A stretch of DNA of 64,000 nucleotides, taken from JACVRW01 sp963728155 (GTDB taxonomy: Bacteria; Actinomycetota; Thermoleophilia; Solirubrobacterales; Thermoleophilaceae). A program made the translations under genes and the position numbers. How positions within the stretch are numbered: the stretch's first letter is position 1; every line of letters begins with the position of its first letter. The notes under the pieces were generated by a model. That model was not told the origin of the DNA. It ran no database searches and saw only the letters and a list, made by a program, of their open reading frames with translations. Positions 16,885 to 26,436 of the stretch are shown piece by piece. The stretch covers positions 62,001-126,000 of the forward strand of contig CAVSJF010000004.1 in NCBI GenBank assembly GCA_963728155.1. The letters run 5' to 3'.

Positions 16885-17493
16885 CTAGAGCAGGCCGATT
16901 CGGTCGGGCGGCCAGTAGGTGGCAAAGGCCTGCCCGATCACCCAATCCTTGGGGATCGGCCCCCACTCGCGGCTGTCGGCACTGGCGCCGCGATTGTCGC
17001 CCATCATGAAGTAGTAGCCCTTGGGAATGCGGATCTCGCGGGGGAGGTTGCAGATCTCGCAGTCGGTGGAGAGCCGCGCGAACGACTCGTTCTGGCGCTT
17101 GCCGTTCACGTACGCCGCGCCGCCCACCACCTTGAGGCGGTCGCCGCCCACGGCCACGACGCGCTTGATGAAGTTCGTGTCCGACCTGGTGTCCGTCGGG
17201 CGGGGGCAGGCCGACTCACTCGAATGGCGGACGCCGCACGAATTGGTGTCGGCGCCCGCGGGCGGCTTGAAGACGAGCACGTCGCCGCGCCCGTAGTCGC
17301 TGAAGTTCTTGGTCACACGGTCGACCAGGACGCGCTGCCCGATCTCGAGCGTCGGGACCATCGACTCGCTGGGGATCCGAAACGGCTTGACCAGGAACGC
17401 CTGGATCCCGAGCGCGAGCCCGAGCGCCACCGCCACGATCATCACCAGCTCGAGAAACGAACCGGCGGTGCTCTTCTCCTTGGTGCGCGCCAC
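16885..17493 (-). CDS. lepB: Signal peptidase I
   Basis: Membrane-bound Ser/Lys protease that cleaves Sec and Tat signal peptides; 202 residues. One N-terminal membrane helix (LVMIVAVALGLALGIQAFLV) precedes the catalytic Ser in IPSESMVPTLEIG. The catalytic Lys is in TNFIKRVVAVGGD, and the conserved FMMGDNRGASADSREWGPI follows. The extracellular part carries an inserted loop with two Cys (SCGVRHSSESACP) and a CEIC pair, which may form disulfides. It lies 27 bases after rplS in the ribosomal-protein operon. Confidence 0.95.
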   Translation of the reverse strand: MARTKEKSTAGSFLELVMIVAVALGLALGIQAFLVKPFRIPSESMVPTLEIGQRVLVDRVTKNFSDYGRGDVLVFKPPAGADTNSCGVRHSSESACPRPTDTRSDTNFIKRVVAVGGDRLKVVGGAAYVNGKRQNESFARLSTDCEICNLPREIRIPKGYYFMMGDNRGASADSREWGPIPKDWVIGQAFATYWPPDRIGLL

Positions 17494-17520
17494 GTCTCGG
17501 GCCGAGAGCCTGAAGCTCGC

Positions 17521-18195
17521 CTAGCTCTTCGAGTGCTCGCCCGGCTCGTCGGCGGGCTCGCCGGCCGCGGCCTGGGAGTCGGCGACCGCGCTCAGCTCTT
17601 CCGGGCCTGCATCGCCGTCGCTCTCCGGAGCAGGGTCGCTCTCCGGGGCCGGATTGCTCTCCGCCTCAGGCGCCGGACCACTGTTTCCGTCGCCGACCTG
17701 GTCTCCCTCGGCGGGGCCCTCCGAGCCCTCGGTCGCCGCGGCCTCGGCCTCCTCGGCCGCAACGGTGTCCGCGAGCTCCTCCTCGCCCGGCCGCGCGGCG
17801 TCGTCCGCGGGCATGGCGCCCTCGACGTAGCTGCCTTCCTGCTCCGCTCCCGTCCAGCGCCGCTCGCGCACGCGGGCCCGGCGGCCCACTCGATCGCGCA
17901 GGTAGTAGAGCTTCGCGCGCCGTACGTCGCCCCGCGACGCCACCTCGATGCGCTCGATCTTGGGCGAGTGCAGAGGGAACGTCCGCTCGACACCCACCCC
18001 GAAGGACTGCTTGCGGACCGTGAAGGTCTCTCGCGCGCCGCTGCCCTGGCGCTTGATCACCACGCCCTCGAACACCTGGGTGCGGCGGCGGGTGCCCTCG
18101 ACCACCTGAAAGTGAACGCGCACGCGATCGCCGGCCTGGAAGACCGGCACGCGCCGCAGCTGAGCGCGCTCGAGGCTGTCGATAACTCCGGACAT
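17521..18195 (-). CDS. rplS: 50S ribosomal protein L19 with long acidic C-terminal extension
   Basis: Residues 1-115 are canonical L19 (MSGVIDSLERAQLR, FQAGDRVRVHFQVVEGTRRR, RQGSGARETFTVRK, AKLYYLRDRVGRRARVRERR). Residues about 118-224 are an added tail rich in Glu, Asp, Ala, Pro and Ser with short repeats such as NPAPES and DPAPES. Normal bacterial L19 is about 115 residues, so the protein is almost doubled. ATG at 18195 is clearly the family start. The 101-base gap to trmD may hold a leader, but no clear structure was seen. Confidence 0.95.
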   Translation of the reverse strand: MSGVIDSLERAQLRRVPVFQAGDRVRVHFQVVEGTRRRTQVFEGVVIKRQGSGARETFTVRKQSFGVGVERTFPLHSPKIERIEVASRGDVRRAKLYYLRDRVGRRARVRERRWTGAEQEGSYVEGAMPADDAARPGEEELADTVAAEEAEAAATEGSEGPAEGDQVGDGNSGPAPEAESNPAPESDPAPESDGDAGPEELSAVADSQAAAGEPADEPGEHSKS

Positions 18196-18296
18196 AGAAG
18201 AGGCGCGACCCGCCGGGTGATTCGATCCGCTCCGGCGCGGGCCAAGCCCGCCCCCTCGCGTACGGCTGTCGCGCGTGGCGGCAATGGTAGCGAAGC

Positions 18297-18959
18297 TCAA
18301 GAAGCCCGCTCCCGGCTGCGAGCCAGCCGCCACTCACGCACGTTGGCGTGGTCCCCGGAGATCAGGACCTCGGGAACCGTGTGCCCGCGCCAGTCGAACG
18401 GCCGCGTGTAATGGGGATATTCGGGAGCCCCCGACAGGGCATCGCTGAAGGACTCCTCCACCGCGCTGTCGGCGTGGCCCAGGGCACCCGGCAGCTTGCG
18501 CAGCAGCGCGTCGCAGACAACCATCGCGGCCAGCTCGCCGCCCGAGAGCACGTACGGCCCGATCGACACCACGTCGGTCGCGAGGTGCTCATGCACCCGC
18601 TCGTCGAAGCCCTCGTAGCGCCCGCACAGCAGGGTCAGCTCGTTCTCGCGCGCGAGCTCGTCCGCCAGCGCGTCGTCGAATCGCCGCCCACCGGCCGCCA
18701 GCGCGATCACCCGGCGGTCATCCGGAGGCGCCTGACCGTAACGCGCGCTGATCGCCGCCTCCACCACGTCGACCCGGAGCACCATGCCCGCTCCCCCGCC
18801 GTAGGGCGTGTCATCAACCTGCCCGGCCTTCAGGGGCGTCGTGGCGCGCAGGTCGCAGAACTCGAGCGAGTGGCCCCGCGCCAGGACGTTGCGCACGTGT
18901 CGCTGCTCTGAGAACCACTCGAACCAAGCCGGGAACAGGGTGAATACGTCGATCTTCAC
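18297..18959 (-). CDS. trmD: tRNA (guanine-N1)-methyltransferase
   Basis: SPOUT-class enzyme that methylates G37 of tRNAs reading CNN codons, preventing frameshifts; 220 residues. Shown by DVFTLFPAWFEWF at the start, DDTPYGGGAGMVLRVD, and the knot sequences LLCGRYEGFDERV and SIGPYVLSGGELAAM. GTG at 18959 overlaps the rimM stop (GTGA). The order rpsP-khpA-rimM-trmD-rplS is the conserved bacterial operon. Confidence 0.95.
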   Translation of the reverse strand: MKIDVFTLFPAWFEWFSEQRHVRNVLARGHSLEFCDLRATTPLKAGQVDDTPYGGGAGMVLRVDVVEAAISARYGQAPPDDRRVIALAAGGRRFDDALADELARENELTLLCGRYEGFDERVHEHLATDVVSIGPYVLSGGELAAMVVCDALLRKLPGALGHADSAVEESFSDALSGAPEYPHYTRPFDWRGHTVPEVLISGDHANVREWRLARSRERAS

Positions 18960-19381
18960 GGGAGGAAGCTCTCGTCGATCTCGATCACTTCGGGGCCGAC
19001 CGATCGAACCGCATCGCGCACGAAGGGGACCAGCGTGCCGTCGGAGAGCTCCAGCACCGAGCACGAGGGCCCGTCGAGCACTCGCTCCACGCGCCCGCGG
19101 CCCGCCACGGCCCGGCCGATCAGGTCGGCTGCGAGCCACTCGTCCTCGGCCAGCTCGACGTCGGCCAGAAGCGGCTCGCCGCGCAGCGGGCGGGGGTCGT
19201 CCACCCCCTCCAGGCTGATCAGCGGCCGGTCGCTCGTGCCCGCCCGTCGCGTGACCCGGCGGGCGGCGTCGCGGACGGTCACGATCTTCCCGACCGCCAG
19301 CTCACCCGTTGCGCCGTCCACGTAGAAGCTGCCGTCGTGGCCGTGTGGCTTTCCCACCCGGCCCACGGTGACCAGCGTCAA
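18956..19381 (-). CDS. rimM: Ribosome maturation factor RimM
   Basis: Assembly factor for the 30S head that binds S19; 141 residues, somewhat short for the family. It has the N-terminal beta-barrel start VTVGRVGKPHGHDGSFYV, the middle DRPLISLEGVDDPRPLRGEPLL and the PRC-barrel C-terminal part (LAADLIGRAVAGRGRVERVL). Its ATG overlaps the khpA stop by 4 bases and its stop overlaps the trmD start, so all three are translationally coupled. Confidence 0.93.
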   Translation of the reverse strand: MTLVTVGRVGKPHGHDGSFYVDGATGELAVGKIVTVRDAARRVTRRAGTSDRPLISLEGVDDPRPLRGEPLLADVELAEDEWLAADLIGRAVAGRGRVERVLDGPSCSVLELSDGTLVPFVRDAVRSVGPEVIEIDESFLP

Positions 19382-19611
19382 TCGACGACGTCGACGAGCA
19401 CTCGGTGTCCGTCGCGCACGGCCACCGCCTTCATGACCGTGCGCAGCGCGGATACCGTGCGCCCGCCGCGGCCGATGACCTTGCCGGCGTCGCCGTCGGC
19501 CACGTGCAGCTCCAGCACGATCGTGCCGTCGTCCTCATCGAAGCCCTCGACCCTGACCTCGTCGGGCTCGTCGACGAGCGCCCGGGCCAGGTACTCGAGC
19601 AGATCCTCCAC
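19378..19611 (-). CDS. khpA: KH-domain RNA-binding protein KhpA
   Basis: A 77-residue single KH-domain protein with the GxxG loop in GKVIGRGGRTVSALRTVM. It is the usual gene between rpsP and rimM. In Gram-positives, KhpA pairs with KhpB and affects cell division and RNA levels. It starts 2 bases after the rpsP stop. Confidence 0.94.
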   Translation of the reverse strand: MEDLLEYLARALVDEPDEVRVEGFDEDDGTIVLELHVADGDAGKVIGRGGRTVSALRTVMKAVAVRDGHRVLVDVVD

Positions 19612-19613
19612 CG

Positions 19614-19880
19614 CTACTCGGCGGAGTCGGCAGCCACGGCGCTCTTGCGCCGGGCCTTCAGCAGCTGCTTGACCGTGCCGCTCGGCTGCGCCCCGCGGTC
19701 AAGCCAGTGCTGCATGCGATCTTCGTCGATCAGAATCGTCGACGGCTCGGTCTGCGGGTTGTAGTGGCCGATCGTCTCGATGAAGCGCCCGTCGCGGGGC
19801 GAGCGCCCGTCGGCGACCACGACCCGCCAGATCGGGTTCTTCTTGCTGCCCACTCGGGTGAGGCGTACGCGCACGGCCAT
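19614..19880 (-). CDS. rpsP: 30S ribosomal protein S16
   Basis: An 88-residue S16, starting MAVRVRLTRVGSKKNPIWRV, with the family block SPRDGRFIETIGHYNPQTEP. It is the first gene of the rpsP-khpA-rimM-trmD-rplS-lepB-rnhB unit and lies 50 bases after ffh on the same strand. Confidence 0.97.
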   Translation of the reverse strand: MAVRVRLTRVGSKKNPIWRVVVADGRSPRDGRFIETIGHYNPQTEPSTILIDEDRMQHWLDRGAQPSGTVKQLLKARRKSAVAADSAE

Positions 19881-19930
19881 AGGCTCGAAGAGGTTAGCGA
19901 CGACCCGCCAGTCTTGCGAGAGGGGCTGGG

Positions 19931-21265
<1,335 letters not shown>

Positions 21266-21313
21266 CTACCTGGGAGGCTAGCGCTCCCCGGACAACCGGT
21301 TACGCGCCCCGGC

Positions 21314-22756
21314 TTAGACGATCTCGGCGGCCTGAGCAAGCCCGAAGCCGCGCAGCGCCTCGATGTCGGCCGGGTCGACGCGCGCTCTCGGTGACGCGGC
21401 GAGCTGGGTGCTGAATCGTTCGGCGGCGTCCGGCAGCGCGCCCGGACCGTCGAGCCGGTAGCGCGGCGGCAGCAGCGGGCCGAACAACAAGGCCTCGGTG
21501 AGCTCGGGGCGGGCGAGCAGGTCGGGCGCCACGCCGAGCTCGTCGGCGAGCGTCATCGCGAGTGCGTTGTGCGCGTCGAGCGCCGGCCGGGGCTCGGCGA
21601 TCGTGCGGCGCATGCGTTCCTCGCCGGGCGGCGAGATGTCGCCGGCCCACGTCCCGATGATCCAGCGCGCCTGGAGCTCGAGCAGAGGGAAGTAGGGTCC
21701 CTGGGCGAGGAACTGGCCGATGACGCCGAAGCCGGGCAGGTCCGGATGGAGCGTGCGCTGGTAGAGCGCCAGGTCCGGGCCGAGCACGGCCCACACGTCG
21801 TCGTGCAGATAGGGAATGTCGATGTCGTAGCCGGTCGCGCACACGACCGCGTCCACGGTCTCGATCGACCCGTCGACGAAGGTGACGGCGCGACCGTCGA
21901 CCGCGGCGATCGCGGGACGGCAGACGATGAGCCTTTCTGCGACCTGGGCGAGATATTCCTGGCAAAGGGACAGTCCCGCGGTGAGGATGTCAGGGTCGGG
22001 CTCGGGCGCTCCAAATGCAGCAGGATTGCCGGCCACGCGCAAGACGCGGTCGCGCAGTAAGCGGCCGAACTCCTCGCGCGGGAGCAGACGCCGCTCGAGC
22101 GCCCCAAACGCCGTGTACCACTGCCAGTCCGACGACACGCCTTTCACGACCTTCTGGATCACATACCGCGGCTTGCGAAAGGCCGACACCACGTCCGCCA
22201 CGGGAGCGAGATCCGATGCGATCTCGAGGCCGCTGATCCCGTTGCCGTAGACGAGCGTGCGGCGCTTCCGGTAGCCCTCGGCGCCGGGGTACTCGAAGGC
22301 GTGGATGACCTCGCCGTCGAACTCGCCGAGCCCGGGAGGCAGGCGCGGCTTGCGGAAGCGGCCCGACGCCACGATCACGCCGTCGAAGCGCTCACCGTCG
22401 ACGCTCCAAGCGGGAGAGACGCGGCTCACGCGCGTCTGGAGTCGGATCCTCTCGCTGACGCCGAAGTGCTCCGCGTATGCACGCAAATAGGCGTGGATCT
22501 GCTCGGCGGCGGGGTGAAGCGGACGGTCTTCAGGGGCGGCGAAGTCCGAGAAGGCCGTCATCGCGCGGCTCGTGTTTGTGCGCATGCCCGGCCAGACTCC
22601 GCTATGCGCGGCCGTCGTGTACCACTGACCGCCGAGGTCATCACTCGCCTCGAATACCGCTACTTCAAAGCCCACCTCCAGCGCATGCTTCGCGGCGACG
22701 AGACCGCTCGGGCCGGCGCCGATGATCGCCACGCGTGCTCCAGGCCGCAGCTTCAC
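21314..22756 (-). CDS. Flavin-containing monooxygenase-like NAD(P)H oxidoreductase
   Basis: A 480-residue FAD- and NADPH-binding enzyme. The FAD fingerprint is GAGPSGLVAAKHALEVGFEV at residues 12-31. The FMO signature FDGEVIHAFEYPG is near 150, followed by the NADPH fingerprint VYGNGISGLEIASDL. The ATGYD motif, as CATGYDIDIP, is near 318. This places it with FMO/Baeyer-Villiger-type Class B monooxygenases. Substrate unknown. It stands alone, 48 bases from ffh, and looks like an accessory metabolic gene inside a housekeeping block. Confidence 0.88.
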   Translation of the reverse strand: MKLRPGARVAIIGAGPSGLVAAKHALEVGFEVAVFEASDDLGGQWYTTAAHSGVWPGMRTNTSRAMTAFSDFAAPEDRPLHPAAEQIHAYLRAYAEHFGVSERIRLQTRVSRVSPAWSVDGERFDGVIVASGRFRKPRLPPGLGEFDGEVIHAFEYPGAEGYRKRRTLVYGNGISGLEIASDLAPVADVVSAFRKPRYVIQKVVKGVSSDWQWYTAFGALERRLLPREEFGRLLRDRVLRVAGNPAAFGAPEPDPDILTAGLSLCQEYLAQVAERLIVCRPAIAAVDGRAVTFVDGSIETVDAVVCATGYDIDIPYLHDDVWAVLGPDLALYQRTLHPDLPGFGVIGQFLAQGPYFPLLELQARWIIGTWAGDISPPGEERMRRTIAEPRPALDAHNALAMTLADELGVAPDLLARPELTEALLFGPLLPPRYRLDGPGALPDAAERFSTQLAASPRARVDPADIEALRGFGLAQAAEIV

Positions 22757-22795
22757 ACGGCCAGGCTATGGCTCCAGCCGCCCCGGGTAAACCGA

Positions 22796-23731
22796 TCAGG
22801 GGCCGCGATCAGGCGCGGGCGGCAGCTCGTTGGAGTGGTTGTCGCTGGGCGCCGGTTGGTCCTTTGCCTTCCCCAGCACGTTCTCGCTGAGCTGTCCCAG
22901 CGCCTGCGTGAACTCACTGGGGATGATCCAGAGCTTGTTCGACTCGCCCTGGGCGATCTGCGGGAGCATCTGCAGGTACTGGTAGGCGAGCAGCTTGGGG
23001 TCGGCATCGCCCTTGTGAATGGCGTCGAAGACGGTCTCGATGGCCTTCGACTGGCCCTCGGCCTGGAGGATCTGCGACTCGCGCTGGCCCTCCGCGCGCA
23101 GGATGGAGCTCTGCTTCTCGCCCTCGGCCGTCAGGATCTGCGACTGCTTGACGCCCTCGGCCGTGAGGATGGCCGCGCGGCGGTCACGCTCGGCGCGCAT
23201 CTGCTTCTCCATCGCCTCCTGGATCGACAGGGGCGGGTCGACCGCCTTGAGCTCGACGCGGTTGACCCGGATGCCCCACTTGCCCGTGGCCTCATCGAGC
23301 ACGATGCGCAGCGCGGCGCTGACCTTGTCCCGCGACGTGAGCGTCTCCTCGAGGGTCATGCCGCCGATCACGTTGCGCAGCGTGGTGACGGTGAGCTGCT
23401 CGATACCACCGATGTAGTCGGCGATCTCGTAGCTGGCCGCCTTGGGATCGGTCACCTGGAAGTAGATGACGGTGTCGATCTGGATGACGAGGTTGTCCTC
23501 GGTGATCACCGGCTGGGGCGGGAACGAGACCACCTGCTCGCGCAGGTCGATCAGGGGCTTGACGCGGTCGACGTACGGGATCACGAGCGCGAGCCCGGCG
23601 TCGAGCGTGCGGTTGTAGCGGCCGAGGCGCTCGACTATTCCCGCTCGCGCCTGAGGCACGATGCGGATGCCCTGAGCGAGCGTGATGAGCACGACGGCGG
23701 CGACGACGATGAGGACGATCAGAGTGGCCAC
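22796..23731 (-). CDS. SPFH/Band 7 membrane protein (stomatin-like)
   Basis: A 311-residue slipin/stomatin homologue. One N-terminal membrane helix (LIVLIVVAAVVLITLAQGI) is followed by the SPFH domain (ARAGIVERLGRYNRTLDAG; VITEDNLVIQIDTVIYFQV). A long Ala/Glu/Gln coiled coil with repeated ILTAEG and ILRAEG units covers residues 190-250. It is directly downstream of an NfeD gene (15 bases), the standard pairing; the two are thought to organise membrane microdomains and protein quality control. Confidence 0.93.
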   Translation of the reverse strand: MATLIVLIVVAAVVLITLAQGIRIVPQARAGIVERLGRYNRTLDAGLALVIPYVDRVKPLIDLREQVVSFPPQPVITEDNLVIQIDTVIYFQVTDPKAASYEIADYIGGIEQLTVTTLRNVIGGMTLEETLTSRDKVSAALRIVLDEATGKWGIRVNRVELKAVDPPLSIQEAMEKQMRAERDRRAAILTAEGVKQSQILTAEGEKQSSILRAEGQRESQILQAEGQSKAIETVFDAIHKGDADPKLLAYQYLQMLPQIAQGESNKLWIIPSEFTQALGQLSENVLGKAKDQPAPSDNHSNELPPAPDRGP

Positions 23732-23746
23732 TTCAGCAAGCCTTTC

Positions 23747-24172
23747 CTATTCCGAGACGAGCGCAGTAGCGCCCTTGATTTCCATGACGTCGACCTTGGT
23801 GCCCGGTTCGAGGATCTCGTCCTCGTCGTAGCACCGAGCGCTCCAGATCTCGCCGCCGATCTTCACCTGTCCCCCGTTGCCGTCGACGCGCTCCAGAACG
23901 GTCGCGCGCGTTCCCACGAGCGCAGCCGTTCCGGTGCGGATTCTGGCTGGGGTTTGAAGATGGCGCTGGGCAATCGGGCGCAGCACGGCCAGCGAGGCGA
24001 GCGAGACGGCGATGAACACGAGCCACTGGATTCCGAGCCCGACACCCACCAGCGCGGCGATGGCCGCGGCTGCCGCCGCTACCGCGACCGGGCCGAGGAA
24101 GAAGCTCAGGGTGAAGATCTCGCCTACGGCGAGCACAGCTGCAGCGAGAATCCACCAAACCCAGTCTTCCAT
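23747..24172 (-). CDS. NfeD-like membrane protein
   Basis: A 141-residue short NfeD of the type paired with stomatin-like proteins. Residues 1-75 hold three or four hydrophobic helices (WVWWILAAAVLAVGEIF; AALVGVGLGIQWLVFIAVS). Residues 85-141 form the OB-fold NfeD domain (TGTAALVGTRATVLERV and EPGTKVDVMEIKGATALV). ATG at 24172 gives MEDWVWW, typical for the family. No ClpP-like protease domain is attached. Confidence 0.9.
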   Translation of the reverse strand: MEDWVWWILAAAVLAVGEIFTLSFFLGPVAVAAAAAAIAALVGVGLGIQWLVFIAVSLASLAVLRPIAQRHLQTPARIRTGTAALVGTRATVLERVDGNGGQVKIGGEIWSARCYDEDEILEPGTKVDVMEIKGATALVSE

Positions 24173-24213
24173 TGCACACCAAAGCTTAGGGGGACTATCG
24201 GCACGCGACGCGC

Positions 24214-25344
24214 CTAACTGGAGAGCGTCGGGGGCGAAGCCGAGGAGCACGCTTCGAGCGCCTGCGCCACGTCGTCGAGGAGGTCCGCGGTCTCCTCGAT
24301 GCCGGCCGAGAAGCGCACGAATCCATCCGACACGTCGTCGCCGCCCCAGCGTGCGCGCCGCTCGGCAGTGGTGTGGACGCTGCCGAAGCTCGTTGCCTGG
24401 GTGACCAGGCGGGCAGCCGCGAGGAAACGCTCGGCGCGCTCGGCCGTTTCGAGGTCGAACGAGAGCAAGCTCCCGAAACCGCTCATCTGCCGCGCGGCGA
24501 CCTCGTGGCCAGGGTGCGAGGCGAGCCCCGGGTAGGCCAACGAGGCCACGTCGTCGCGCGCGGCAATCAGCTCGGCCAGGGCGGCGGCGTTGGCGCAGCC
24601 GCGCTCCAGGCGCACGCCGAGGGTGGGCAGCGAGCGGTGGGCCAGCCACGCCTCGAAGGGGCCGGGGAGTGATCCGGCGTCGCGGCGCCAGTCGCGCAGG
24701 CGCTGGGCGCGCTCGGAATCGCGGGTCGTCACGTAGCCCAGCAGGAGGTCGGCGTGACCCGACATCGACTTGGTGGCGCTGGTGATCACCGCGCCCGCGC
24801 CCAGGTCGAGCGGGCGCTGCAGCAGCGGACCGGCGGTGGTGTTGTCGACCACGGTCAGCGCACCCTCGCGGTCGCCCGCTTCCGCGAGCGCCGCGATGTC
24901 ATAGACCTCGAGCTTGGGGTTCGAGGGTGTCTCGAGCCACAGGAGGGTGGCACCCGGGACCTTGCCGGCCAGTTCCGCAGGGGTGCCCAAGCGCACCTCG
25001 ACCCCGCCGGCCTCCAGGTGGGTGGTGGCAAAGCGGCGCACGCCGAGGTAACACGAAGAGTCGATTGCCAGCGCCGATCCGGGGCGCAGCTCGGTGAGCA
25101 TGAGCGCCGTGGCGGCGGCCATGCCCGAGGAGAAGAGCACCGCCTCGGCGTCCTCCAGCGAGCCGAGCGCGCGCTCGTAGGCCTCCCAGGTCGGATTGCC
25201 GTAGCGGGTGTAGGAGGCCGGCGCGTCCTCGGGGTCGCCGGTCAGGTGGAAGGGCGCGGCGAGCACCGGGCCGGGCAGGAAGGGCTCGCCCTCGCGCGGC
25301 TCCGGGAGCCCGGCGCGCACGACGCGGGTGCCGCGGCCGGTCAC
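24214..25344 (-). CDS. PLP-dependent transsulfuration-family enzyme
   Basis: Cys/Met metabolism PLP enzyme of 376 residues, related to cystathionine gamma-synthase/lyase. Visible are YTRYGNPTWEAYERAL, LFSSGMAAATALML (cofactor phosphate region), WLETPSNPKLEVYDI, VVDNTTAGPLLQRPL, and the PLP-binding Lys in VITSATKSMSGHADLL. Whether it acts as a synthase or lyase cannot be told from sequence. The GTG at 25344 overlaps the ftsY stop by 4 bases (GTGA), so the two are co-translated. Confidence 0.9.
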   Translation of the reverse strand: MTGRGTRVVRAGLPEPREGEPFLPGPVLAAPFHLTGDPEDAPASYTRYGNPTWEAYERALGSLEDAEAVLFSSGMAAATALMLTELRPGSALAIDSSCYLGVRRFATTHLEAGGVEVRLGTPAELAGKVPGATLLWLETPSNPKLEVYDIAALAEAGDREGALTVVDNTTAGPLLQRPLDLGAGAVITSATKSMSGHADLLLGYVTTRDSERAQRLRDWRRDAGSLPGPFEAWLAHRSLPTLGVRLERGCANAAALAELIAARDDVASLAYPGLASHPGHEVAARQMSGFGSLLSFDLETAERAERFLAAARLVTQATSFGSVHTTAERRARWGGDDVSDGFVRFSAGIEETADLLDDVAQALEACSSASPPTLSS

Positions 25345-26333
25345 GGCGCGAGTATCGCCCGCGCGAAGTCGTCGGGATCGAACGGCCGCAGGTCCTCGAG
25401 CGCCTCGCCGATGCCGATCAGCTTCACCGGCACGCCCAGCTCCTGGGCGATGGCCAACGCGATCCCGCCCTTGGCCGTGCCGTCGAGCTTCGTCAGCACG
25501 ATGCCGTCCACCTTCACCGCCTCGCGAAACAGCAGGGCCTGGCGCAGGCCGTTCTGCCCGGTGGTGGCGTCGATCGTGAGCAGCGTTTCGTGCGGCGCCC
25601 CGGGTGCCTGGCCCTCGATCACGCGGCGGATCTTGCGCAGCTCGTCCATCAGGTGTTGCTGGGTGTGCAGGCGACCGGCGGTGTCGCAGATCACCACGTC
25701 GTGCCCGCGCCCCTTGGCCGCCTCGATCGCGTCGAACATCACCGCTCCGGGATCCGAGCCCGCCGCGCCGCGGACGATCTCGCAACCGGCCCGCTCGGCC
25801 CACTGCTCGAGCTGCTCCGCCGCCGCGGCGCGGAACGTGTCGCCGGCGGCGAGCAGCACCGAACGCCCGAGCTCTCGCTGGAGGTGCCATGCCATCTTGC
25901 CGATCGTGGTGGTCTTCCCACTGCCGTTGACCCCGACCATCAGGATCACCGTCGGGTGCTCGGTCAGCTCGATGGTGTCGCCGTCCAGGCGCGCGGTGTC
26001 GGCGAGCAGCTCCTGCAGGCGGCGCGAGAGGTCCTCCCCCCCGGTGAGCTCGCCGGACTCGGCCTCGCGCTCCAGGCGCTCGACGATCGTGGCGGTGGTG
26101 GGCGCTCCGACGTCGGCGTAGATGAGCGTCTCCTCGAGGTGCTCGAAGGCCTCGTCGTCGAGGGACTGGAAGACCGTGGCCTGCAGCTCGGCGCCAAGCG
26201 CCTCCCGGGTCTTGCTCATGTTCTCGCGCAGGCGGCGAAAGAAGCCCCTGCGCTCGGAGGCTCCGTCGTCCTGCTCCTCGGGAGGCGGGGCGTCCTCTCC
26301 CGTGACGAACAGCTCGTGCCAGGTGCGGGCCAT
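25341..26333 (-). CDS. ftsY: SRP receptor FtsY
   Basis: Membrane-associated GTPase that docks Ffh-ribosome complexes; 330 residues. A short acidic N-terminal region (EDAPPPEEQDDGASERR) takes the place of a long A domain. The N domain follows, then G motifs GVNGSGKTTTIGKMAW, DTAGRLHTQ and TKLDGTAKGG. ATG at 26333 (MARTWHELFVTGED) begins the protein. It is upstream of, and overlaps, the transsulfuration gene. Confidence 0.95.
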   Translation of the reverse strand: MARTWHELFVTGEDAPPPEEQDDGASERRGFFRRLRENMSKTREALGAELQATVFQSLDDEAFEHLEETLIYADVGAPTTATIVERLEREAESGELTGGEDLSRRLQELLADTARLDGDTIELTEHPTVILMVGVNGSGKTTTIGKMAWHLQRELGRSVLLAAGDTFRAAAAEQLEQWAERAGCEIVRGAAGSDPGAVMFDAIEAAKGRGHDVVICDTAGRLHTQQHLMDELRKIRRVIEGQAPGAPHETLLTIDATTGQNGLRQALLFREAVKVDGIVLTKLDGTAKGGIALAIAQELGVPVKLIGIGEALEDLRPFDPDDFARAILAP

Positions 26334-26369
26334 CGCCAGGAGCCTAAACCGGCCAACGCGGCAGTCCCC

Positions 26370-26398
26370 TTGACATCGACGTAGTCCGTGAGAGAAGG
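26370..26398 (+). promoter_or_regulatory. Possible promoter before the secreted cupredoxin-like gene
   Basis: A consensus TTGACA lies at 26370-26375 in the 103-base gap between the divergent ftsY and the plus-strand secreted protein gene. The matching -10 position (around 26393) reads only AGAAGG, a poor match, so this is a weak call. A GGGAGG ribosome-binding site lies near 26425-26430, about 7 bases before the ATG at 26437. Confidence 0.3.
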
Positions 26399-26436
26399 TC
26401 CCGCGCGACCGGCATTTCAATTCTGGGAGGCGTCGA

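Noticed and set aside
18196..18296. tRNA or structured RNA in the trmD-rplS gap and other gaps of 100-200 bases
   Set aside because: No cloverleaf, T-loop motif or convincing conserved hairpin was seen in any gap.
21314..22756. Horizontal transfer of the flavin monooxygenase
   Set aside because: Codon use and G+C match the neighbours and there are no mobile-element traces.
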